Shown piece after piece: positions 7,923 to 16,040 of a stretch of 64,000 bases of DNA. Source of the stretch: Ensifer adhaerens (lineage in GTDB: Bacteria; Pseudomonadota; Alphaproteobacteria; Rhizobiales; Rhizobiaceae); the NCBI RefSeq assembly GCF_013283195.1, contig NZ_JABEKT010000002.1:372001-436000 (forward strand). Reading direction: 5' to 3'. A program made the translations under genes and the position numbers. Within the stretch, counting starts at the first letter, position 1, and the number at the start of each line of letters is the position of its first letter. The notes beneath the pieces were generated by a model. That model saw only the letters and a program-made list of their open reading frames with translations, did not search any database and was not told where the DNA came from.

Positions 7923-9275
7923 TCAGGCGGCTTTACTGTGCGTGCGTTGTCCGTCGTCGATGTAGGCATCGAACGCTGCGGCGACGGCGCGGATCACGAA
8001 GCGATGATCCTGCCTGACCGTCAAGACGCCATCGGCGATATCGAGCACGCCATCATCGACCATCGTTGCCAGCCGAACATTGCCGCCGAGAAGGAAATCC
8101 GGGTCTCGTCCGTGTGCGGTGGCGATTGCCTTGATGTCGACGGTGAAGTCGCACATCAACCTCTCGATGATTTCGGCACGCAGGCGGTCTTCCTCGGTCA
8201 GCCGGTAACCCTTCGTGGTTGCCAGTCGGCCGGAGGCGATATGGCTGGCATAAAGCCCCGGAGGAACCTCGTTCTGCACATAGCCGTCTCGCGAGCGGCC
8301 GATTGCCGAGGCGCCGAAGCCGATCAGCGTTTCGCAATTGTCCGTGGTGTAGCCCTGAAAGTTCCGCCGAAGCACGCCGGCCGATTGTGCGAGCACCAGA
8401 TCGTCGTCGGGCAGGGCGAAGTGGTCGAGCCCGATCTGGCGGTAACCCGCTTGGCAAAGCGCTTCGCTGATGGCGAGCGCCTGATCGGTGCGCGCCGAAG
8501 CGTCGGGCAGCACGGCCTCGTCGATCATACGCTGGTGCTTCTTGAAGGATGGCACATGCGCGTAGCCGAAGACGGCAAAGCGTTCCGGTCGCATCGCGGT
8601 CGCAGCCTGGACCGTCTCGACGCAGGAGCGAACCGTCTGGTGCGGTAACCCGTAGATCAGGTCGAAATTGATACCTGCGACACCGGCGTTGCGAAGATGG
8701 GCCACCGCGTCGGCCGTCTGCTGCTCGCTCTGGATCCGGTTGATGGCCTTCTGCACGACCGGGTCGAAGCTCTGCACGCCGAGGCTGGCGCGCCTGACGC
8801 CGCCTTCGCCAAGCGCCTGCGCCATGGCGACGGTCAGGCGGCGAGGATCGATTTCGACAGCCACGCCCGTTTCGGCACCAAACTGATAACGCGCACGCAG
8901 GAGTGCCATCAGGGCCAGGAATTCTTCCGGTTCGATGATCGTCGGCGTCCCGCCGCCGAAATGGACCTCGCCGATCGGCAGCGGTCCCGACACATGATCG
9001 GCGACCATGCCGATCTCCTGCCTCAGCACATTGAGGTAATCGAGGATCGGCTCGTCCTGCCGGGTAATCGTGGTGTGACAACCGCAGTACCAGCACATCG
9101 ACCGACAGAAGGGGATGTGCAGATAGAGAGAAACATCCCTGTCCGCCGGGACCGCGCCGAGCCAATCGGCGTAGGTGTCGCGACCGATGCCGGCGGAAAA
9201 CCGCGGCGCGGTCGGATAGCTGGTGTAACGCGGCAAGTGCATCTCGGCGTATTTCATGAGGGCGGTGGACTGCAT
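7923..9275 (-). CDS. hemN: oxygen-independent coproporphyrinogen III oxidase (HemN)
   Basis: The 450-residue radical-SAM enzyme performs the anaerobic decarboxylation of coproporphyrinogen III in heme synthesis. The cluster cysteines are C57, C61 and C64 in CRSMCWYCGC, and GGGTP follows at about 105. The N-terminal KYAEMHLPRYTSYPTAPRF is diagnostic for true HemN rather than HemW. The start at 9275 is chosen from the family N-terminus and an AGGAA site; an upstream extension to 9398 would overlap the promoter. It lies in the denitrification island, where heme demand without oxygen is high, and has an NnrR/FNR box 62 bp upstream (9337-9350). Confidence 0.95.
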   Translation of the reverse strand: MQSTALMKYAEMHLPRYTSYPTAPRFSAGIGRDTYADWLGAVPADRDVSLYLHIPFCRSMCWYCGCHTTITRQDEPILDYLNVLRQEIGMVADHVSGPLPIGEVHFGGGTPTIIEPEEFLALMALLRARYQFGAETGVAVEIDPRRLTVAMAQALGEGGVRRASLGVQSFDPVVQKAINRIQSEQQTADAVAHLRNAGVAGINFDLIYGLPHQTVRSCVETVQAATAMRPERFAVFGYAHVPSFKKHQRMIDEAVLPDASARTDQALAISEALCQAGYRQIGLDHFALPDDDLVLAQSAGVLRRNFQGYTTDNCETLIGFGASAIGRSRDGYVQNEVPPGLYASHIASGRLATTKGYRLTEEDRLRAEIIERLMCDFTVDIKAIATAHGRDPDFLLGGNVRLATMVDDGVLDIADGVLTVRQDHRFVIRAVAAAFDAYIDDGQRTHSKAA

Positions 9276-9336
9276 GGCGGTTCCTATCGATGTCGAACGA
9301 TCGAACCGTTCTAGGCCGGATGGCCGTCCTCGTTCT

Positions 9337-9350
9337 TTGCGAAAAGCCAA
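9337..9350 (-). promoter_or_regulatory. NnrR/FNR-type box upstream of hemN
   Basis: TTGCGAAAAGCCAA fits TTG-N8-CAA and lies 62 bp upstream of hemN on the minus strand. A second box (9385-9398) 34 bp away faces the divergent DUF2249 gene. Confidence 0.65.
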
Positions 9351-9384
9351 GTAAGCGGGCAACAGGCGGCAAAGCGGGATTTGT

Positions 9385-9398
9385 TTGCGCTTCGACAA
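9385..9398 (+). promoter_or_regulatory. NnrR/FNR-type box upstream of the DUF2249 module
   Basis: TTGCGCTTCGACAA fits TTG-N8-CAA and lies 100 bp upstream of the first DUF2249 gene on the plus strand. The bases at the two half-site edges match the other boxes of this window. Confidence 0.6.
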
Positions 9399-9498
9399 AA
9401 TGTCGCGTTGCCGGTGGCACTAGGCTTTGCAAATCCGGGCCGTTTGCGTCGGCGTTTCCCGGAAACCGAGGCAACAACGGCGCCCTGAACGGACTGAA

Positions 9499-9789
9499 AT
9501 GACCACTGCAGAAACAGAAACCAAGCCCTTCATCGACGTGCGTACCATTCCGCCCGTCGAGCGCCATCCGAAGATCTTCGGCATGCTCAATGCGCTGGCC
9601 GAAGGCGGCTCCTTCATCATCGTCAACGACCATGATCCCCGCCCGCTGCACTACCAGCTGGAAAGCCGTTATCCCGGTGAATTCACCTGGGAATACCTTG
9701 AAAACGGACCCGACGTCTGGCGGGTGGAGATCGGCCGGCAACAGGCTTCCGGCTGCGATTGCTGCTGCGGCAGCAGCAGCGGCCACTGA
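9499..9789 (+). CDS. DUF2249 domain protein with a cysteine-rich C-terminus
   Basis: The 96-residue protein is one DUF2249 domain (about residues 12-80) with the family motif NDHDPRPLHYQL, followed by a short tail CDCCCGSSSGH rich in cysteine with a final histidine. DUF2249 proteins recur next to NO and denitrification genes and hemerythrins, but their chemistry is not established to my knowledge. The His/Asp motif and the Cys cluster suggest metal or heme contact (inference). The ATG at 9499 is preferred to the in-frame start at 9427, whose extra 24 residues are basic and atypical. The NnrR box at 9385-9398 makes it likely to be NO-induced. It leads a four-gene run ending at 12099. Confidence 0.78.
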   Translation: MTTAETETKPFIDVRTIPPVERHPKIFGMLNALAEGGSFIIVNDHDPRPLHYQLESRYPGEFTWEYLENGPDVWRVEIGRQQASGCDCCCGSSSGH

Positions 9790-9924
9790 GAGGGCGCCCA
9801 CAGCCAAAGCGTTTGCGGTTTGGGCGGGGCCGCAGACGCGCAATTCCCTTGTGTTTACGCATTTCCCGGCGGAAGACCGTTCCTCACTTTTCCTGGAAAT
9901 GCTCATCGTTCAGGATGAACCGCT

Positions 9925-11289
9925 ATGTTCGGAGCCACGCTATCTCGCTGGACGATGTCCTATTTCGCGGCGGCGCTGATTTTTCTCGCCATCGGCGAGA
10001 TGATGATGGTTCTCGGCTTCGGATATCCGGTTTCTTCCATCGAAGCCCCTGAAACCCTGGCACTCGTTCATACCATTGCGCTTGGCTGGCTCAGCCTGCT
10101 GATGGCGGGAGCCCTGTTGCAATTCGTGCCTGTTCTCGTTGGTCGGCCGCTTTCGTTTCCGCACCTGGCTTTTCCAGCTTTGGTGCTGCTGGTTGTCGGT
10201 ATAACCAGCCTGGTCCTAGGATTTGCCAGCCTCGCGGGTACCGACGGCCTTTCGCCGCTCCTGCTCCCGGTGGGGGCGACTGTGACGATTGCCGGTTTCG
10301 GCCTGCTCGTCAGCGTCTTTGCAACGACACTATGGCAGGCGCGTCCGCTGCCGCTGCCTGCGCGTTTCGTCGCTGCCGGCCTCGGGTCGCTCGTCATCGC
10401 TTGTTTGCTTGGTGGCACCTACGCATTCGTCCTTTCCGGACTTGCCGATGCGCCGGGCGCGATCGATCTGACGCTCGAAGGTGTTTCGCTTCACGCGGCA
10501 CTGGGGCTGGGTGGTTGGTTGAGCTTTACGACCATGGGGGTCAGCTACCGGCTCCTGACCATGTTCATGCTGTCGCCCGACCGGGAACGACGCAGCAGCA
10601 GGACCGTCTGGATACTGGGCGCTGCGGCCCTCGGCATGATCGTCTGCATCGTGCCGATGATCCTTGTCGGCTTTGCCGGCCGGACAACAGTGCTTGTCGT
10701 TGCCGCGCTTGCCAGCGTGATCGCCATCGGAATTTACATGGCCGACATCGTCAGGATCTACCGCGGGCGAAAGCGCAAGCTGATCGAGCTAAACAGCCGC
10801 GCCGGCATCGGCGCGTTCGCCGCACTGATTGTCGCGACCGTCATCTTCGTGGCTTTGCTCATCAGCGGCCAGATCCCGGAAGGCGTGGGGCCGCTCGTCT
10901 ATCTCGTCACCTTCGGCTGGTTGACCGGCATGGGGTTGGCGCAGCTCTACAAGATCGTGCCTTTCATCACCTGGCTCGAATGCTACGGCCCTCTGCTCGG
11001 ACGCATGCCGACGCCGCGGGTTCAGGATCTGGTCGTCGAGACGCGAGCAGCGTTCTGGTTCCGGCTCTTCTATCTCACCGTGGCCGTTGCCTCGGTCGCG
11101 CTTTATCTCGACAGCACATGGCTGTTTCGAGCCGGCAGCCTTGGCCAGTTGATTGCGGTCAATGCGCTGGTCTTCGAGTTCGTGGCAACACGACGGCTCA
11201 GCAACGTGCCGAGCAATCTTCGACTTCCCGGCGGGTTCACCGGTCCGCATCTTTTCTTCCCATCGTTTCAGTCACGGAGACAACCATGA
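9925..11289 (+). CDS. 12-TM membrane protein, NnrS/heme-copper-oxidase-I-like
   Basis: The 454-residue polytopic protein has about 12 hydrophobic helices and histidines in two helix starts, ALVHTIALGW and SLHAALGLGGW, that recall heme ligands in NnrS and oxidase subunit I proteins. Other features are RLLTMFMLSP, and FITWLECYG near residue 350. I place it as a distant NnrS/oxidase-I relative in the inner membrane; a precise function is not known to me. It lies between two DUF2249 genes, and its 3' end overlaps the next start by 4 bp (ATG at 11286), so it is probably translationally coupled. The 135 bp before it show no clear promoter; the upstream DUF2249 gene probably drives it. Confidence 0.7.
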   Translation: MFGATLSRWTMSYFAAALIFLAIGEMMMVLGFGYPVSSIEAPETLALVHTIALGWLSLLMAGALLQFVPVLVGRPLSFPHLAFPALVLLVVGITSLVLGFASLAGTDGLSPLLLPVGATVTIAGFGLLVSVFATTLWQARPLPLPARFVAAGLGSLVIACLLGGTYAFVLSGLADAPGAIDLTLEGVSLHAALGLGGWLSFTTMGVSYRLLTMFMLSPDRERRSSRTVWILGAAALGMIVCIVPMILVGFAGRTTVLVVAALASVIAIGIYMADIVRIYRGRKRKLIELNSRAGIGAFAALIVATVIFVALLISGQIPEGVGPLVYLVTFGWLTGMGLAQLYKIVPFITWLECYGPLLGRMPTPRVQDLVVETRAAFWFRLFYLTVAVASVALYLDSTWLFRAGSLGQLIAVNALVFEFVATRRLSNVPSNLRLPGGFTGPHLFFPSFQSRRQP

Positions 11290-11822
11290 CCAAAGACCCC
11301 TATGAGCTCGACGTCAGGCCGCTTCTGAAGAGCGGCAGCGATCCGTTCCAGGCCATCATGAGCGCCGTCGACGGTCTCGCACCCGGCCAGCCGCTGAAAT
11401 TGATCGCCACGTTCCGGCCGGTGCCGCTCTTCAGCGTCATGGCCGGCCGTGGTTTTGCATATCAGGATCAACCTCTCGGCAACGGCGATTGGGAAGTCCT
11501 GTTCACACCGGAGGAACAGGTGGACGAGATCAGGGTTTCGGCCGGCGATACGGATCTCGATACCTGGCCGGACCCAGCACGCCAGCTCGACCTGACGGAT
11601 CTGGATCCGCCCGAGCCCATGGTTCGCATCCTCGCCGTCGTGGAAAAGATGCTGGCCGGCGAGGTGCTTTTCGCACTGCTGGCGCGCGAACCGCTGTTTC
11701 TCTACCCGGAGCTTGCCAAGCGCGGGCACAAATGGGCCGGCAACTTTGATGCGACCGGAGAAACCTATCGCATCCTGATCCGCGTCGGCGGACGCAAGGG
11801 GCACGAAAATGCAGCCGGCTGA
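11286..11822 (+). CDS. tandem DUF2249 protein
   Basis: The 178-residue protein contains two DUF2249-like units. The first is about residues 5-80, starting YELDVRPLLKSGSDPFQAI and containing RPVPLFSVM and GDWEVLF. The second is about 96-170, starting LDLTDLDPPEPM, with AREPLFLYPEL and TYRILIRV. Its start overlaps the stop of the 12-TM gene, and the following DUF59 gene starts inside it (14-bp overlap), so the three form a tightly coupled unit. The tandem form next to a single-domain DUF2249 gene suggests duplication and division of roles. No catalytic residues can be named with certainty. Confidence 0.75.
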   Translation: MTKDPYELDVRPLLKSGSDPFQAIMSAVDGLAPGQPLKLIATFRPVPLFSVMAGRGFAYQDQPLGNGDWEVLFTPEEQVDEIRVSAGDTDLDTWPDPARQLDLTDLDPPEPMVRILAVVEKMLAGEVLFALLAREPLFLYPELAKRGHKWAGNFDATGETYRILIRVGGRKGHENAAG

Positions 11823-12099
11823 AAGCGAAGAACTGGTCGACAGAATCCGCGACACGCTGCGCACGATCGTCGATCCGGAGATGGGGTCTAATATCGTCGA
11901 TCTCGGTCTGATCTATGATATCGCCGTCCAGGAAGGCGGCCTTGTCCGGGTGACGATGACGACGACGATAAAGGGTTGCCCGGCGACTGCCTTTCTCAAG
12001 GAGGCGGTGCAGAACTGCGTCTGGTATGTGCCGGGCGTCGAGTATGCCGAAGTGCGGCTCACCTATGAGCCGCCATGGACCCCTGAAATGATGCACTAG
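11809..12099 (+). CDS. MIP18/DUF59 family metal-sulfur cluster assembly protein
   Basis: The 96-residue protein matches the MIP18/PaaD/SufT-type DUF59 domain: VDPEMGSNIVDLGLIYDI near the N-terminus, then MTTTIKGCPATAF with the conserved Cys, and a WTPEMM ending. Such proteins help deliver Fe-S clusters to target enzymes. Its coupling to DUF2249 and a heme-copper-like membrane protein under an NnrR box suggests iron-sulfur repair or maturation during NO stress (inference). The start overlaps the tandem-DUF2249 gene by 14 bp. A terminator follows 35 bp later, which closes the unit. Confidence 0.85.
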   Translation: MQPAESEELVDRIRDTLRTIVDPEMGSNIVDLGLIYDIAVQEGGLVRVTMTTTIKGCPATAFLKEAVQNCVWYVPGVEYAEVRLTYEPPWTPEMMH

Positions 12100-12133
12100 G
12101 CAGCTGCCGGTCGACAGCCGTGAATGCCTGATG

Positions 12134-12163
12134 AAGGTTGCCGTGTCTGCGGCAACCTTTTTT
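12134..12163. terminator. rho-independent terminator between the DUF59 gene and nnrS
   Basis: AAGGTTGCCG / CGGCAACCTT forms a 10-bp stem with a 6-base loop and ends in TTTTTT. It lies between the converging DUF59 and nnrS genes. Confidence 0.9.
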
Positions 12164-12191
12164 GCTTGTGGGATGTGACTTTCAGGGCGTG

Positions 12192-13415
12192 TTATGCGGC
12201 GCCTCTGGGTGCGCGCCTGGCGCGAACCAGCATAGGACCGTATTCGATGCAGAACAACCCAAAGGCCATGATCCAGAGAGCACCCGAAAGGGCGAGCAGG
12301 TGATGGTAGTGAGTTGGCAGGATTTCGGCGAAGGGTCGTGCCAAAGCCGCACCGATGATCGCGATGTAAGAGGCGCAGCTTAGGTTCGAGGCAGCCAGCG
12401 GCCGTCCGGTGTGTCCGCGGCTTGCGCGCGTCATGACGGCCAGCATCATCGAGGCCATGACACCGACGGTCATCACATGCATGACCGGGTACCCGTCGAG
12501 CGCGCCGACCGCGCCGGCAGAGACGGCGGCAAAGCCGAGGGGCACGAAGGCATAGGCGGCATGCAAGACGAACACGATCTTGTCCGGCCACGTCGTCCAC
12601 CCGCGCCAGCGGATAAGCCGGGCCGCCTGCATCAACGAGGCGGTGGCTGCGACGGCGGCGGTGACGATGTGCTGGGGCGAGAAGGTCCAGCAGGCTAAAG
12701 CCGCGACACCGACGAGGATGCTCGCAGTGTCGAAGCGGTTGTAGGGAACCGGAAAGTCTGTCCGGCCGAACTTGTTCAGCCAGTTGCGGGTGAAGCTCGG
12801 CAGAATTCTGCCGCCGACGATCATGATCAGCATGACATAGGCGCCGATCGCCAGCCGTGCTGCTGCATCGACGTCGAGTTGACGGATGACGGAGATGTGG
12901 AACCACGCGTTGGCAGTCGAGAGAAGAACCAATCCGCCGACGACCTTCAGATCCTTCCACTTCCGACCGACGATGATTTCCCGCGCGCAGATCGCGAGCA
13001 ATGCCGGCATGAACAGCGCTTCGATGATGGCCGCCGGCGTCACTCCGATGACATCCGTTATGAGCAGCGCCAGCCTTCCGGCAAGCCACAGACCGAACAG
13101 GTAGGCGAGCGGCCACCCGGAAACGGGCAATCGGCCGGTCCAGTTCGGAACCGCGGTCAGAAGGAAGCCGGCGAGAACGGCGGACGAGAAGCCGAACAGC
13201 ATCTCGTGCGCGTGCCAATGGGCAGGCCCGTAGGCCCCGGCAAAGTCGGTGCCCGTGGTCAGGGCGGCGATCCATGCGGCCATGGCGAAGATCGCCCAAA
13301 GACTGGCGCCGAGAAAGAATGGCCTGAAGCCATAGGAAAAGAGAACGGGACCAGTGGTGGCGATCCCGCGCGGGATTCCTCCGCTGGGCCTTGGTTTGCT
13401 GAGGAGACTAATCAT
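12192..13415 (-). CDS. nnrS: NnrS family heme/copper membrane protein
   Basis: The 407-residue, 12-helix protein shows the NnrS hallmarks: LFSYGFRPFFLGASLWA near the N-terminus, WHAHEMLFGF, AVPNWTGRLPV, RILPSFTRNWL and VMTRASRGHTGRPL. NnrS is a heme- and copper-containing membrane protein made under denitrifying conditions. In Vibrio it relieves NO stress, perhaps by preventing iron-dinitrosyl formation. The start at 13415 follows an AGGAT site; a longer open frame up to 14828 is antisense to nirK and is rejected. The NnrR box at 13488-13501 is 73 bp upstream. It is divergent from nirK. Confidence 0.93.
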   Translation of the reverse strand: MISLLSKPRPSGGIPRGIATTGPVLFSYGFRPFFLGASLWAIFAMAAWIAALTTGTDFAGAYGPAHWHAHEMLFGFSSAVLAGFLLTAVPNWTGRLPVSGWPLAYLFGLWLAGRLALLITDVIGVTPAAIIEALFMPALLAICAREIIVGRKWKDLKVVGGLVLLSTANAWFHISVIRQLDVDAAARLAIGAYVMLIMIVGGRILPSFTRNWLNKFGRTDFPVPYNRFDTASILVGVAALACWTFSPQHIVTAAVAATASLMQAARLIRWRGWTTWPDKIVFVLHAAYAFVPLGFAAVSAGAVGALDGYPVMHVMTVGVMASMMLAVMTRASRGHTGRPLAASNLSCASYIAIIGAALARPFAEILPTHYHHLLALSGALWIMAFGLFCIEYGPMLVRARRAPRGAA

Positions 13416-13487
13416 TGTTCGATCCTGTTCTTTCACCGAGCGGACGGGTGGATGGGATCGATGTATCCGGGGCTTGCCGAGGTCTCT

Positions 13488-13501
13488 TTGCGAAAACGCA
13501 A
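13488..13501 (-). promoter_or_regulatory. NnrR/FNR-type box proximal to nnrS
   Basis: TTGCGAAAACGCAA is the most symmetric box in the window. It is 73 bp upstream of nnrS and 248 bp upstream of nirK, so it most likely serves nnrS. Confidence 0.75.
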
Positions 13502-13568
13502 TTATAGAGCCCGGCCAATTCATTCCCGCGCGAAGATTTGCAGAAAAACGTCGCCTTCCTCGGCCGAT

Positions 13569-13582
13569 TTGTTCCATGACAA
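13569..13582 (+). promoter_or_regulatory. NnrR/FNR-type box upstream of nirK
   Basis: TTGTTCCATGACAA fits TTG-N8-CAA. It lies 167 bp upstream of the nirK start in the nnrS-nirK divergent region. It is more degenerate inside than the other boxes. Confidence 0.55.
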
Positions 13583-13748
13583 AGACGCCGTTCGCTCCCG
13601 GTTCTACTTGAGACATGACTGCTGGAAAACAGGTGGTCAAAACCTGAGGCGAGCCCGCCAGGGACGGCAGAGGCCGCCGTAACACGTTGAATATAGGCAC
13701 GATTTTCGGACGACTATTCCGGTCGCGCGGTCGTGCCAAAGGAGAGCA

Positions 13749-14894
13749 ATGATGACAGAACAGCTGCAGATGACTCGCCGCACGATCCTGGCCGGCGCCG
13801 CCTTCGCTGGCGCGCTGACGCCGATCCTGACGGCGACCTCGACCCAGGCCGCAACGGCCGCCGCTCCCGCGGCTACGGGCGCGGCACCGGTCGACATTGC
13901 GACACTGGAGCGGGTCAAGGTCGACCTGGTCGCGCCGCCCTTCGTTCACGCTCACGATCAGGTCGCCAAGACCGGCCCGCGCGTGGTCGAATTCACCATG
14001 ACCATCGAAGAAAAGAAGCTGGTGATCGACGGCGACGGCACCGAAGTGCACGCCATGACCTTCAACGGCTCGGTTCCCGGCCCGCTGATGGTGGTCCATG
14101 AGAACGACTATGTCGAACTCAGGCTGATCAACCCCGCGACCAACACGCTGCTGCACAATATCGACTTTCACGCGGCAACGGGTGCGCTCGGCGGCGGCGG
14201 CCTGACGCAGGTCAATCCCGGCGAGGAGACGACCCTGCGCTTCAAGGCGACCAAGCAAGGCGTCTTCGTCTATCATTGCGCGCCGGAAGGCATGGTGCCC
14301 TGGCACGTTACCTCGGGCATGAACGGCGCCATCATGGTGCTGCCGCGCGACGGGCTGAAGGACGAGAAGGGACAGCCGCTGACCTATGACAAGGTCTATT
14401 ATGTGGGCGAGCAGGACTTTTACATTCCGCGCGACGAGGCCGGCAACTACAAGAAATACGAAACGCCCGGCGAAGCCTATGAAGATACCGTCAAGGCCAT
14501 GCGCACGCTGACGCCGACCCACGTCGTCTTCAACGGCGCGGTCGGAGCACTCACCGGCGAGAAGGCGCTGACGGCAGCCGTGGGCGAGCATGTGCTCGTC
14601 ATCCACTCGCAGGCCAACCGCGATACGCGGCCGCACCTGATCGGCGGACACGGCGACTATGTCTGGGCAACCGGCAAGTTCCGCAACCCGCCGGAGCTCG
14701 ACCAGGAAACCTGGTTCATTCCGGGCGGCACTGCCGGCGCGGCCTTCTACACATTCCGCCAGCCGGGCATCTATGCCTACGTCAACCACAACCTGATCGA
14801 GGCTTTCGAGCTGGGCGCGGCGGGACACTTCAAGGTCACCGGCGAGTGGAATGACGATCTGATGACCTCGGTCGTCAAGCCGGCGTCGATGTAA
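13749..14894 (+). CDS. nirK: NirK, copper-containing nitrite reductase
   Basis: The 381-residue precursor has a Tat-type signal ([16 protein letters not shown]) and two cupredoxin domains, so it is exported folded to the periplasm. Type-1 copper ligands are H136, C177, H186 and M191 ([16 protein letters not shown]). Type-2 ligands include H141 and H176, with the catalytic Asp at D139 (NIDFHA). It reduces nitrite to NO, the substrate of NorBC. The ribosome site AAAGGAG precedes two adjacent ATGs (13749 and 13752); either could be used. nirV follows after 109 bp. Length and motifs are those of the blue/green rhizobial NirK type. Confidence 0.97.
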   Translation: MMTEQLQMTRRTILAGAAFAGALTPILTATSTQAATAAAPAATGAAPVDIATLERVKVDLVAPPFVHAHDQVAKTGPRVVEFTMTIEEKKLVIDGDGTEVHAMTFNGSVPGPLMVVHENDYVELRLINPATNTLLHNIDFHAATGALGGGGLTQVNPGEETTLRFKATKQGVFVYHCAPEGMVPWHVTSGMNGAIMVLPRDGLKDEKGQPLTYDKVYYVGEQDFYIPRDEAGNYKKYETPGEAYEDTVKAMRTLTPTHVVFNGAVGALTGEKALTAAVGEHVLVIHSQANRDTRPHLIGGHGDYVWATGKFRNPPELDQETWFIPGGTAGAAFYTFRQPGIYAYVNHNLIEAFELGAAGHFKVTGEWNDDLMTSVVKPASM

Positions 14895-15003
14895 CCCCGG
14901 CCGGCCAATTGGCTGCGCTGTCCGAGGGGGACTTCAGACAGCGCGAGCCAGCGACAAGACATGCGCCGGGTTCATCGGCGCATGCCAACAGAAGGGGAAG
15001 GTC

Positions 15004-15921
15004 ATGCGCGATAGACGTCACAAGAATGCGGTCTCGGTGTTTTCCGTTGCCGTTCCCGCCTTGCTGCTGGTTGCCATCGGCGGGGTGCTTTCGGCCAAGG
15101 TCGGGCTGCTGGATGATCTCGACACATCGGTCGATACCCGCGTCGAAGCGCCGGTGACGGTGACGATTGAACCGCGCAGCATGGAGTATCGGGCCGAGGG
15201 CCACTTCATCAAGAATGGCTTTGCCGTCGATGCGCCGCTTGTCGATGCGACATTGGCAAAACCGTTCAGGATCATGAAGTACCAGGTCAGTCGCACTGAC
15301 TATCAACGCTGCGTCGAAGACGGCGCCTGCGAAAAGGGCGAGCCGGCGGCAAGCCTTGGCAATGATACGCCGATGACCGGTGTCAACTACACGGACGCCA
15401 GCAACTATGCCGCCTGGCTGACCGAAAAGACCGGCCAGGTCTGGCGGCTGCCGACCGATCGGCAATGGGCATTTGCCGCCGGCAAGAAGTTTCCCGACGA
15501 TGCGCTCGGCATCGATGGCAGCAAGGACAATCCGGCGCTCCGGTGGCTTGCGGACTACGAGCGCGAGTCGACCCGGCAGAAGTCGAAGAACCCGATGCCG
15601 CAACCGTCGGGCACGTTCGGCGAGAACGAATTCGGCGTCGCCGATCTCGATGGCAACGTGTGGGAGTGGACGCAAACCTGCCACCGTCGCGTGACGGTCG
15701 GCGAGGACGGCGAGGTGCTGAAGGAGGCACCGGCCTGCGGCATCTACGTCGTCGACGGCAAGCACCGCGCATCGATGAGCTTCTTCATTCGCGATCCGAA
15801 GAGCGGCGGGTGTGCCGTCGGCGTGCCGCCGGACAATCTCGGCTTCCGCCTGGTTCGCGATGATCGTTGGTATGCGAACATGCTGTACGCCTTCGAGCGC
15901 CGTTTCCCCGGTGCGGTGTAA
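15004..15921 (+). CDS. nirV: NirV, formylglycine-generating-enzyme-like protein of the nirK operon
   Basis: The 305-residue protein has an N-terminal membrane anchor or signal (about residues 8-30) and an FGE-sulfatase domain (about 80-300). Motifs include MKYQVSRTDYQRCV, TGVNYTDASNYAAWL, WRLPTDRQWAFAAG, DGNVWEWTQTC and a closing NLGFRLVRDD. NirV accompanies nirK in rhizobia and Rhodobacter; its role in nitrite reductase maturation is suspected but not proven. Cysteine pairs in the domain (residues ~100/105 and ~224/239) could form disulfides in the periplasm. It is cotranscribed with nirK by spacing. Confidence 0.9.
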   Translation: MRDRRHKNAVSVFSVAVPALLLVAIGGVLSAKVGLLDDLDTSVDTRVEAPVTVTIEPRSMEYRAEGHFIKNGFAVDAPLVDATLAKPFRIMKYQVSRTDYQRCVEDGACEKGEPAASLGNDTPMTGVNYTDASNYAAWLTEKTGQVWRLPTDRQWAFAAGKKFPDDALGIDGSKDNPALRWLADYERESTRQKSKNPMPQPSGTFGENEFGVADLDGNVWEWTQTCHRRVTVGEDGEVLKEAPACGIYVVDGKHRASMSFFIRDPKSGGCAVGVPPDNLGFRLVRDDRWYANMLYAFERRFPGAV

Positions 15922-16040
15922 CAGCGCAGGCGTACATTGTCGGCCCTGCAAGGCGATGAGTGGACGCTGGCTGCTTTTTCGGTTCGGTCGCACGTGATAT
16001 AGCAGCCCGCATCGCCGATCTGCAGGAGACAGGAAACGAC

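Noticed and set aside
12192-14828. Minus-strand open frame of 878 codons extending nnrS over nirK
   Set aside because: Only the first part, 12192-13415, looks like NnrS. The extension is antisense to nirK and crosses the NnrR boxes.
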